A DNA stretch of 64,000 nt from Mucilaginibacter limnophilus. GTDB taxonomy: Bacteria; Bacteroidota; Bacteroidia; Sphingobacteriales; Sphingobacteriaceae. A program made the translations under genes and the position numbers. This document shows, in pieces, positions 8,808-15,651 of this stretch. The notes beneath the pieces were generated by a model that ran no database searches, was not told the DNA's origin, and was given only the letters and a program-made list of their open reading frames with translations. Location of the stretch: contig NZ_SACK01000009.1 in NCBI RefSeq assembly GCF_004005815.1, positions 118,454 through 182,453 of the forward strand. Direction: 5' to 3'. Every line of letters begins with the position of its first letter. The first letter of the stretch is position 1.

Positions 8808-9230
8808 ATGAAAGCATTTGAATATGCCTTAAAAATGTGGCAAGCAAGCGTGTTGCTACCGCCGGTAGTTCTTGCTTTTTATTTCACTGTAACACAATAT
8901 GAGGCCGAGCCATTATCCTTTATACTTACAGCGGTTGTTGTTGGCATAATTTACTCATTTCCAAGCTTTGTCATATTTGCTTTTATGTGTTACTGCCTTG
9001 CCGGAAAAAACCTGACACAGGTGCAGCAAAAGTCGCTGCTTTCTTTTGCCGGTATGGCCTTAATTGTGTTTGCATTTAATCTTTTTTATGATGGCATACT
9101 TACACACGGGGTCAGGCAGGGATACTTGGGCTATGTTGCAACTTATACATGTGTATTGGTTGCCGTGATTTGGTGCTATAAGCCCGATGCGGTTGAAAGT
9201 AGCGCTGTTAAAGATATTGGTGCCCTATAA
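8808..9230 (+). CDS. small four-helix membrane protein, unknown function
   Basis: 140 residues with four predicted membrane segments (for example VLLPPVVLAFYFTV, FILTAVVVGIIYSFPSFVIF and VATYTCVLVAVIWCY). I do not recognise a family. The ATG at 8808 is preferred to a TTG three codons upstream. It follows creD after a strong hairpin and is 19 bp from the di-iron protein gene downstream, so it may share a transcript with that gene. Confidence 0.6.
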   Translation: MKAFEYALKMWQASVLLPPVVLAFYFTVTQYEAEPLSFILTAVVVGIIYSFPSFVIFAFMCYCLAGKNLTQVQQKSLLSFAGMALIVFAFNLFYDGILTHGVRQGYLGYVATYTCVLVAVIWCYKPDAVESSAVKDIGAL

Positions 9231-9249
9231 ATCAGAAACTAATCATAAT

Positions 9250-9987
9250 ATGATACATACAAGTAATTATTGGATAGGGCATTTTAAAGCTAATGCCTTT
9301 CAAAAAAGAGTCGACTGGGATAAATTCCCTGAAATTAGCGAAGCAGAGATAAATACCATTTTATCTTCATTACAGGCATGGCAGTTGGGCGAAACCTCTG
9401 AAGGCCTGCATCTGATAGCCGCTGCCACCAAATATGCTAATAAAGTAAATGATCAAGCATATATTGAAGCGATTAAGTTATTTATTAAAGAAGAGCAAAA
9501 GCATGGCGGCAATCTTGGTCGTTATCTTGATAAAATCAATAAAGCACGTATCAAAAAAGATTGGGGTGACAGTCTGTTTAGGAAGATACGTTATTTTAAT
9601 ACCAGTATGGAGTTGTGGACGCTGGCTGTGATTACTGTTGAAAGTACTGCGCAGATTTTCTACCAGGCACTAAAAAATGCTACCAACTGCAGTTTATTAA
9701 AACAGATATGTACTGATATTTTAATAGATGAAGCATATCATATCACTTTTCAAACCGAACGTATGGATATGATATTTCAGCATAAAAGTTCATTTTCAAA
9801 ACTATGGCGTGCGCCTGCTTATAAGGTGTTTTTCTACGCAACTTCTCTGCTTGTTTGGTTCGCACATAAAAAAATATTTAATGCCGGCGGACTTGATTTT
9901 AAATCATATTGTCGCAAAATGCGATATAAATATGCCCGTACTTTAAAAACTATAACGGCTACATCGGGCTACATACAATTTGCGTAA
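9250..9987 (+). CDS. ferritin-like di-iron carboxylate protein, uncharacterised
   Basis: 245 residues, mostly helical, without a signal peptide. The spacing of acidic and histidine residues fits a di-iron four-helix bundle: E48, E82-x-x-H85 (KEEQKHGG), E131 (TVESTAQ) and E161-x-x-H164 (IDEAYHITF). This is the E/ExxH/E/ExxH pattern of soluble di-iron oxygenases and ferritin-like proteins. The protein ends in a hydrophobic and then basic region. I cannot assign a substrate; no ferredoxin or reductase gene is adjacent. The frame extends 21 codons upstream into the previous gene, but the ATG at 9250 is the likelier start. Confidence 0.7.
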   Translation: MIHTSNYWIGHFKANAFQKRVDWDKFPEISEAEINTILSSLQAWQLGETSEGLHLIAAATKYANKVNDQAYIEAIKLFIKEEQKHGGNLGRYLDKINKARIKKDWGDSLFRKIRYFNTSMELWTLAVITVESTAQIFYQALKNATNCSLLKQICTDILIDEAYHITFQTERMDMIFQHKSSFSKLWRAPAYKVFFYATSLLVWFAHKKIFNAGGLDFKSYCRKMRYKYARTLKTITATSGYIQFA

Positions 9988-10248
9988 TAAAAATAATATA
10001 TACGCATACTCATCTGGTGTACTCCTTTTATCGTAATTTATTTTGAACTGGGTTATCAGTTACTTTGTTAGATTAAAACTTAGTGAAATAAGGATATTTT
10101 CGGTTTTAATTTTTTCTGAATAGCCTATAAATCAGTAGTATTGCTATTTGGTAGATGTTTAGACAAGATTATTTTCGCAGTTAACCAATAAAAAACAACC
10201 AGTAATCAACAACGTAAATATATTTCGTAAAACTTAAAGTATTATTAG
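9988..10248. other. AT-rich intergenic region before the sensor kinase
   Basis: 261 bases with no convincing ORF, hairpin or exact promoter. A TTACTTTG near 10060 is one mismatch from the -7 consensus and could drive the kinase gene. Confidence 0.4.
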
Positions 10249-11847
10249 GTGCCATATACTTCATTGAAGACTGACAGCCTTTCATGCGGACCTTTATGCG
10301 GTTCAAAGGCTGTTAATGTTGCTCATGCTGACGTTCCTTTAAGCCGGCAGATACATGACTTTTTTACCGGGCTGCTTGATACCGATAAATGGCCCGCACG
10401 CTGGCACTGCGGTGAGTGGAGCGACTTTCATGGGTGGCTTTACCTGCTGTCTGATCTTGGTATCTGGGCGGCCTATTTTGCCATCCCGCTGTTACTCATC
10501 CACATACTTGTAAAACGCAAAGACGTTCCCTTTTATAAAATATTCGGCCTGTTCATTGCTTTTATCCTGCTTTGCGGCTTAACCCACCTTATTGACGCGA
10601 TGGCGTTTTGGTGGCCGGCCTACCGCTTTAGCGCAGTACTGCGTTTTGCTACCGCTATAGTCTCCATGTCAACGGTGTATGCGTTGTACCGAGTAATGCC
10701 GATGATACTTAATTTGCGCTCAGTAAGCGACTTGCAGGCTGAGATAGAAAAAAGGCGGATTATTGAAGAAAAACTGGCTGCCAGCGAGTTTTTGCTTTCA
10801 GAAGCCGGGCGCATAAGCCGTGTAGGCGGTTGGGAACTTGATGTAGCTAACAACAAGCGAACCTGGTCAAAAAGTATTTATGATATTTTTGAACTGCCGT
10901 ATGATAGCCCGATAGACGATGTGAATATGCTGCAATATTTTCCCGGAACATATTATAATCAAATGGATGAGGCCATTACCAATGCTTACAACCACGGCGG
11001 TAGCTGGGATATGGAAGTACTGGTATCTCGCAAAGACGGCACAACCATTTGGGCGCGATCAATTGGCGAACCTTTTTTTGATGAAGAAGGAAAACTGATA
11101 AAGCTGCGTGGTGTGTTTATGGATATCGACCGATACAAAGTAAACGAACTCGCGTTGAGCAAATCGCTCGAACTGCTTACCCAAAACAACCAGCAGCTAA
11201 AAAATTTTACGCATATCCTGTCACATAATATACGTAACCATGCCAGCAACATTTCATTGATATCTTCACTGATAGATACAACATCGCTTACCGAGGACAA
11301 TGCCGATCTGGTGGATAAAATTAAAAGTATTTCAGGCGGACTTAACGATACGCTTAACGACCTATCAGAAGCTATCAAGATAAAAGACAGTGTGATCCAG
11401 TCAGAAAAACTGGGATTTGAGGCCGTTACCCTTAAAGTAATGCGTATCATTCAAAATGACATCCGGTTAAGCGAGGCTGTGATTAATATGGACTTTAAGG
11501 TTGAAGAAGTAAACTTTCCGCCTATATATCTTGAAAGCATTATACTAAATTTGCTGACTAATACCATTAAATACCGTAGTGAACGTTCGCCGGTTATTGA
11601 ATTGCGTACATATAAAGATGAGAAGCAATGCACCGTGCTTGAGTGCCGCGATAACGGCAGGGGGATTGACCTTAAATTGCATGGTGAAAAGATCTTTGGG
11701 TTATATAAAACTTTCCATGATACCAAGAACGCGCGTGGCGTGGGCTTGTTCCTGGTGAAAACACAGGTAGAATCGCAGGGTGGCAGTATACAAGTTGAAA
11801 GTACGCCCGGCGAAGGATCAGTATTTAAAATAATTTTTAATGAATAA
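10249..11847 (+). CDS. sensor histidine kinase with ethylene-receptor-like membrane domain and PAS
   Basis: 532 residues. Residues 60-155 hold three membrane helices that resemble the ethylene-binding domain of plant ETR1: SDLGIWAAYFAIP (D69, Y76, P80) and FILLCGLTHLI, whose C109 and H113 align with the copper ligands Cys65 and His69 of ETR1. A short coiled coil (158-180) leads to a PAS domain (about 185-295) and a dimerisation helix with phospho-acceptor H326 (ILSHNIRNH). The ATPase domain has an N-box at NLLTNTIKYR, a G1 box DNGRGID and a G2 box ARGVGLFLV. The start is an uncertain GTG; no in-frame ATG precedes the membrane domain. It overlaps the response-regulator gene by 8 bp. Confidence 0.85.
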   Translation: MPYTSLKTDSLSCGPLCGSKAVNVAHADVPLSRQIHDFFTGLLDTDKWPARWHCGEWSDFHGWLYLLSDLGIWAAYFAIPLLLIHILVKRKDVPFYKIFGLFIAFILLCGLTHLIDAMAFWWPAYRFSAVLRFATAIVSMSTVYALYRVMPMILNLRSVSDLQAEIEKRRIIEEKLAASEFLLSEAGRISRVGGWELDVANNKRTWSKSIYDIFELPYDSPIDDVNMLQYFPGTYYNQMDEAITNAYNHGGSWDMEVLVSRKDGTTIWARSIGEPFFDEEGKLIKLRGVFMDIDRYKVNELALSKSLELLTQNNQQLKNFTHILSHNIRNHASNISLISSLIDTTSLTEDNADLVDKIKSISGGLNDTLNDLSEAIKIKDSVIQSEKLGFEAVTLKVMRIIQNDIRLSEAVINMDFKVEEVNFPPIYLESIILNLLTNTIKYRSERSPVIELRTYKDEKQCTVLECRDNGRGIDLKLHGEKIFGLYKTFHDTKNARGVGLFLVKTQVESQGGSIQVESTPGEGSVFKIIFNE

Positions 11848-12253
11848 GATAAATATAGCTTGTGTTATTGATGACGATGAGATTTATACCTTCGCCGTTA
11901 AACGTATTATAGCACATGAAAAATTTGCCGAAAAGACATTATTTTTCCATAACGGCAAAGTGGCACTTGATTTTTTTATTGAATACCTAAACAAGGCAGA
12001 TATGCTGCCTGATGTGATACTGCTTGATATCAACATGCCTGTGCTTGATGGCTGGCAGTTTATGGATGAGTTTGTAAAGTTAAAGCCGCATATTGATAAA
12101 AAGATTGTGGTGTATATTGTAAGCTCATCGATTGCCGAAGACGACCTGGACAAGGCAAGGTCAATTGAAGCCGTTTCAGATTTTATAGTAAAGCCTATTA
12201 CTGTCGAGAAACTGCATTTGATACTGGAGCAGGTTAACCAGAGCGAAGTATAA
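11840..12253 (+). CDS. single-domain response regulator (CheY-like)
   Basis: 137 residues, one receiver domain with no output domain. The acidic pocket (IDDDE), the phospho-acceptor Asp in ILLDINMPVLDGW, the Ser in VSSS and the Lys in FIVKPIT are all present. It overlaps the kinase gene by 8 bp, so it is surely that kinase's partner. Without a DNA-binding domain it must act by protein contact, for example in a relay. Confidence 0.93.
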   Translation: MNKINIACVIDDDEIYTFAVKRIIAHEKFAEKTLFFHNGKVALDFFIEYLNKADMLPDVILLDINMPVLDGWQFMDEFVKLKPHIDKKIVVYIVSSSIAEDDLDKARSIEAVSDFIVKPITVEKLHLILEQVNQSEV

Positions 12254-12279
12254 CCGGAGCATTTTTTAAATAATTGACT

Positions 12280-12287
12280 TACCTTTG
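12280..12287 (+). promoter_or_regulatory. TAnnTTTG -7 box for rlmD
   Basis: TACCTTTG is an exact match to the Bacteroidota -7 consensus. It lies 7 bases upstream of the rlmD ATG, so the transcript would be nearly leaderless. Confidence 0.6.
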
Positions 12288-12294
12288 CAGCCTG

Positions 12295-13848
12295 ATGAGC
12301 AGAGGCACAAAGCATAAATTTTTTGAGAACATAACCGTCATTGACATTGCCGAAGAAGGCAAGGGCGTAGGCAAGGCGGACGATTTTGTATTGTTTATTG
12401 ACAAGGCTATTCCGGGTGATGTGGCTGACGTGCAGGTTTTCCGCAGCAAGAAAAACTTTGGCGAGGGAAAGATAACCGAGCTTAAAAAGCCTTCAGAATA
12501 CCGTGTTGAGGCCTTTTGCGGGCACTTTGGTACTTGCGGCGGCTGCAAGTGGCAGCATATGACGTATGAGGCACAGCTGAAATTTAAGCAAAAAGCTGTT
12601 GCCGACGCGCTAAGCCGCCTGGCTAAAATTGATGTAAGCGGCATGTTGCCTATTGTACCCTCACCAGCTGATAAATACTACCGTAATAAACTCGAGTTTA
12701 CCTTCAGCAACAAGCGCTGGCTGTATGACGGCGAAAGCCGCGACAACGAGCAGCTGAACATGGATGCCCTTGGCTTCCACATACCCGGCCGGTTTGATAA
12801 GATACTGGATATTAACCACTGCTACCTGCAGGCCGAGCCGTCAAATTCGCTGCGTAACAGCATACGCGAATTTGTGTTGCAGCATGGTTATTCGTTTTAC
12901 GATTTGAAGCAGCACACCGGCGCGTTGCGTAACCTGATCATCCGTACCTCATCAACAGGGGAAATAATGGTGGTGGTGGTTTTCGCTTATGCTACAGAGG
13001 AAGAAGTAAGCAAGCTGATGGGCTATCTTGAGACTGAGTTCCGGCAGATCACTTCTTTATTGTACATCATCAACCAGAAAAAGAACGATACCATTTTTGA
13101 CCAGGACGTACTGGCCTGGAAGGGCCCTGAATACATCTACGAGGAAATGCCGTCGCCGCATGGTGTTATTAAATTCCGTATCGGGCCGAAATCATTTTAC
13201 CAAACCAACTCGATACAAGCTTTAAAGTTGTACGAGATAACACGTGATTTTGCAGGCTTCACCGGTAACGAACTGGTGTACGACTTGTATACCGGCGCGG
13301 GCACCATTGCCAATTTTGTGGCCGGCCATGTACGCGAAGTGGTGGGTGTTGAGTACGTGCCATCGGCTATTGAGGATGCCAAGATCAATTCGGCTATCAA
13401 TAACATCAGCAATACCAAATTTTACGCGGGTGATATGAAGGATGTACTGTCGGCGGAATTTGTGGCTGAGCATGGCAAGCCTGACGTGATTATTACCGAC
13501 CCGCCGCGTGCGGGCATGCACCCTGATGTGGTAGCCAGGCTGATGGAAATTGAGTCGCCGAAGATTGTGTATGTGAGCTGTAATGCCGCCACACAGGCCC
13601 GCGACCTGCAGGTATTGAAGGAAAAATACGACACGGTTGTAATTCAGCCGGTTGATATGTTTCCGCATACACAGCACGTTGAGAATGTGGTGCTGCTAAC
13701 GCTTAAGCAGGTGTTGACGTCAACAGAGTCAACACCGTCAACAGAGTCAACACCGTCAACAGAGTCAACAGAGTCAACACCGTCAACAGAGTCAACACCG
13801 TCAACACCGTCAACACCGTCAACACCGTCAACACCGTCAGAAATTTGA
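12295..13848 (+). CDS. rlmD: 23S rRNA (uracil-5-)-methyltransferase, RlmD/RumA type
   Basis: 517 residues. A TRAM domain (1-60) is followed by an iron-sulfur cysteine set (C75, C81, C84, C176: CGHFGTCGGC and NHCYLQ). The SAM-binding motif is YDLYTGAGTIANFV, then TDPPRAGMH and catalytic C429 in VSCNAATQARDL. The enzyme makes m5U in 23S rRNA; RlmC-type specificity cannot be excluded. The last 42 residues are a run of STE/STP triplets encoded by thirteen 9-bp repeats and are unlikely to be part of the fold. I start at the ATG at 12295, just after the -7 box. Confidence 0.92.
   Translation: MSRGTKHKFFENITVIDIAEEGKGVGKADDFVLFIDKAIPGDVADVQVFRSKKNFGEGKITELKKPSEYRVEAFCGHFGTCGGCKWQHMTYEAQLKFKQKAVADALSRLAKIDVSGMLPIVPSPADKYYRNKLEFTFSNKRWLYDGESRDNEQLNMDALGFHIPGRFDKILDINHCYLQAEPSNSLRNSIREFVLQHGYSFYDLKQHTGALRNLIIRTSSTGEIMVVVVFAYATEEEVSKLMGYLETEFRQITSLLYIINQKKNDTIFDQDVLAWKGPEYIYEEMPSPHGVIKFRIGPKSFYQTNSIQALKLYEITRDFAGFTGNELVYDLYTGAGTIANFVAGHVREVVGVEYVPSAIEDAKINSAINNISNTKFYAGDMKDVLSAEFVAEHGKPDVIITDPPRAGMHPDVVARLMEIESPKIVYVSCNAATQARDLQVLKEKYDTVVIQPVDMFPHTQHVENVVLLTLKQVLTSTESTPSTESTPSTESTESTPSTESTPSTPSTPSTPSTPSEI
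13720..13836 (+). repeat. 9-bp minisatellite (13 copies) in the rlmD 3' end
   Basis: Thirteen uninterrupted 9-bp units alternate between TCAACAGAG and TCAACACCG in the order E P E P E E P E P P P P P (Ser-Thr-Glu or Ser-Thr-Pro). Unit length is a multiple of three, so copy-number change alters tail length without a frameshift. Confidence 0.95.
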
Positions 13849-13899
13849 CACCAATTAATAAAGTTAGTGTTTACAGTTTAAATATTAGAATTTATACAC

Positions 13900-14295
13900 A
13901 TGGATCCTGAAGAATTACTGAACGAAGGAAACAACGAGCAGAAAAAGGCTAAAAGCCCGCTGCTAAGCCTTGAGGTTGACTTGAAATTTTTCAGCGAGTC
14001 GATACGCGAAGTGGCTGTTGAGATAATGGTTGAGGGGTTATCTGCCTACCCTATTTTTATAGCTCATCAGCATGAAATGAAAATAGGGGAGGTGATACTG
14101 GATAAAAACGAGTTGAATTCTGATTGGACTATACATGCCAGCACCCTTGAAGAATTCATTGAGCGTGGTGTGATAAAAAAGGAACTTAAGCAAAGGTTTA
14201 TAGACAGTTATAAAAACCCGCACGATTATATGTGCGTGTTTGCAGTAGTACCCGAGGGCGCCAATTTCGTTTTCTTTCCATACGGAAAAGAGTAA
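13900..14295 (+). CDS. conserved hypothetical protein
   Basis: 131 residues, acidic N-terminus (MDPEELLNEGNNEQKKAKSP), no signal peptide or membrane segment. The body alternates strands and helices (VAVEIMVEGLSAYPIFIAHQ, WTIHASTLEEFIERGVI) and ends with an FVFFPYGKE strand. I know of no functional assignment. It lies between rlmD and a phosphoribosyltransferase gene on the same strand and may be co-transcribed with the latter. Confidence 0.7.
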   Translation: MDPEELLNEGNNEQKKAKSPLLSLEVDLKFFSESIREVAVEIMVEGLSAYPIFIAHQHEMKIGEVILDKNELNSDWTIHASTLEEFIERGVIKKELKQRFIDSYKNPHDYMCVFAVVPEGANFVFFPYGKE

Positions 14296-14315
14296 AGTAT
14301 TAAGGTAAAAAAGTT

Positions 14316-14339
14316 TAGGCTTTATACGGGTAAAGCCTA
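14316..14339 (+). terminator. hairpin between the hypothetical and phosphoribosyltransferase genes
   Basis: A perfect 9-bp stem TAGGCTTTA / TAAAGCCTA with loop TACGGG lies 20 bp after the upstream stop codon. It has no U-tract, so its role could be termination, attenuation or mRNA protection. Confidence 0.4.
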
Positions 14340-14369
14340 TCTTAGCTAATAATTTATATCAGCACTAAA

Positions 14370-14879
14370 ATGCCCGATAAAAAACTTTTGATACTGAACA
14401 GCCAGCAGATACAGCAAAAGATAGACAGAATTGCCTACCAGTTGCTGGAAGATAACTTTGATGAAGAAGAAATTATTATAGCAGGCATATTGCCGCGCGG
14501 TAACCTTGTAGCACAGCGTTTAAAAAGTATATTGGATGACATCGCTCCATTTAAAAGCCGCCTGCTGAATATTGAGATTGATAAGCAAAGCAGTACATTA
14601 AAATCATCTATAAGTACCGATTTGCAGGAATGCGCCAACAAGGTGATTATAATTGTTGATGATGTGCTGAATAGCGGCAAAACGCTTGCTTATGGAATGG
14701 GCGTGTTTCTGAATATTCCTCTAAAGAAGATTCGTAGCGTAGTGCTTATTGATCGTAACCACAAAAGCTTCCCCGTTACTACCGATTTTTCGGGCATAGC
14801 CCTTTCCACCGTAATAAAAGATCATGTTGATGTTGTTTTAAATAAAACAAATGAGGATGATGCGGTGTATTTAATATGA
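14370..14879 (+). CDS. phosphoribosyltransferase, type I
   Basis: 169 residues. The PRPP-binding loop VIIIVDDVLNSGKTLAYG (two Asp, then the GKT turn) and the PPi loop at AGILPRGNLVAQRL mark a type I phosphoribosyltransferase of the PyrR/hypoxanthine type. These enzymes join a base to ribose-5-phosphate from PRPP; some regulate pyrimidine genes. The length fits PyrR, but no pyrimidine gene is adjacent, so the substrate is not settled. Confidence 0.88.
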   Translation: MPDKKLLILNSQQIQQKIDRIAYQLLEDNFDEEEIIIAGILPRGNLVAQRLKSILDDIAPFKSRLLNIEIDKQSSTLKSSISTDLQECANKVIIIVDDVLNSGKTLAYGMGVFLNIPLKKIRSVVLIDRNHKSFPVTTDFSGIALSTVIKDHVDVVLNKTNEDDAVYLI

Positions 14880-15022
14880 TTTGTTTAAAGGTGTAGGTGT
14901 GCCTATTCCTCAATTGAGTAAAAACTTCTACGTTATTGCGTGGTGCTATTTTCCCGTTACCACGCCAATTAAGCAAATTTAATTTTATATAAGTTCAAAA
15001 TTTCAAATTTTTCGGCTGGCAT

Positions 15023-15030
15023 TACTTTTG
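15023..15030 (+). promoter_or_regulatory. TAnnTTTG -7 box for a candidate small RNA
   Basis: TACTTTTG matches the -7 consensus exactly and faces an intergenic stretch with no ORF that ends in an intrinsic terminator at 15082-15118. Confidence 0.5.
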
Positions 15031-15036
15031 AATAAC

Positions 15037-15118
15037 TGTTAATACCCTTCTCAGAGGGTTTGTTTTTCATAGGTAGATGTAAGGCCGAAATACTGCGAGA
15101 GTCATTTCGGTCTTTTTT
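15037..15118 (+). ncRNA. candidate intergenic small RNA (about 80 nt)
   Basis: Between two converging genes, a -7 box (15023-15030) is followed by a hairpin ACCCT-TCTCAG-AGGGT (about 15044-15059), a single-stranded purine/U region, and a terminator hairpin with U6. No reading frame of useful length or start codon with an RBS is visible. The exact 5' end is inferred from the box position. I do not recognise a known RNA family. Confidence 0.45.
15082..15118 (+). terminator. intrinsic terminator
   Basis: The stem AGGCCGAAAT / ATTTCGGTCT (one G-U pair) with a 12-base loop is followed by TTTTTT. The U-tract exists only in the plus-strand reading. It would end either the candidate small RNA or read-through from the phosphoribosyltransferase gene. 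Confidence 0.8.
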
Positions 15119-15132
15119 ATGCCTTTATCTTT

Positions 15133-15588
15133 TTACTTTGCTTTTGTTGCCAGCGCCTGTTTACCAAACCTAAGCAGATCAGGCGCCTGAATAAATCCAA
15201 CTGTATATAACACCAGCTTACCCTGAGGATTAAATACTAATAGTGTTGGATAAGCCTGCAGTTGCCACTGTTGCGCCAGCGAGGGGCCAACGCCTTTTTC
15301 CATATCCATGGCCACATTTATAAAATTGCGATTGAAAAAAGCGGCGGCTTCCTTATCTTTAAAAGTAGTGCGTTTAAGCATTTTGCACGGACCGCACCAA
15401 ACGGCATAGGCATCAACAAACACATATTTGTTTTGCTTTTTTGCCATATCAAGCGCCTGCTGCCAGGCGTTTTCCATAAACACGATTTTCTTTGATGTAA
15501 CCGCCTGCTTTTGCGCTATAACAGTTAGTGGCAGCAGTAATATAAATAATAATGCCCTTTGCCGGGCACGGCGTAATAATGTTATCAT
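15133..15588 (-). CDS. periplasmic thioredoxin-fold protein
   Basis: 151 residues. An N-terminal signal (ALLFILLLPLTVIAQ) leads to a thioredoxin-like domain with the active site WCGPC (C65, C68), preceded by YVFVDAYAV. The cis-proline segment AYPTLLVFNPQG follows. Resembles the DsbD gamma-like/DUF255-type reductases that act on exported proteins. The start at 15588 keeps the signal peptide; a longer frame to 15639 is open but less likely. Confidence 0.88.
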   Translation of the reverse strand: MITLLRRARQRALLFILLLPLTVIAQKQAVTSKKIVFMENAWQQALDMAKKQNKYVFVDAYAVWCGPCKMLKRTTFKDKEAAAFFNRNFINVAMDMEKGVGPSLAQQWQLQAYPTLLVFNPQGKLVLYTVGFIQAPDLLRFGKQALATKAK

Positions 15589-15651
15589 ACAGGTAGCAAA
15601 AATAAGGACAATTACCCGTTGGTAACTGTCCTTAATCAAATCAATAGTATA

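Noticed and set aside
13720..13836. CRISPR-like array
   Set aside because: Units are 9 bp and contiguous without spacers; it is a coding minisatellite.
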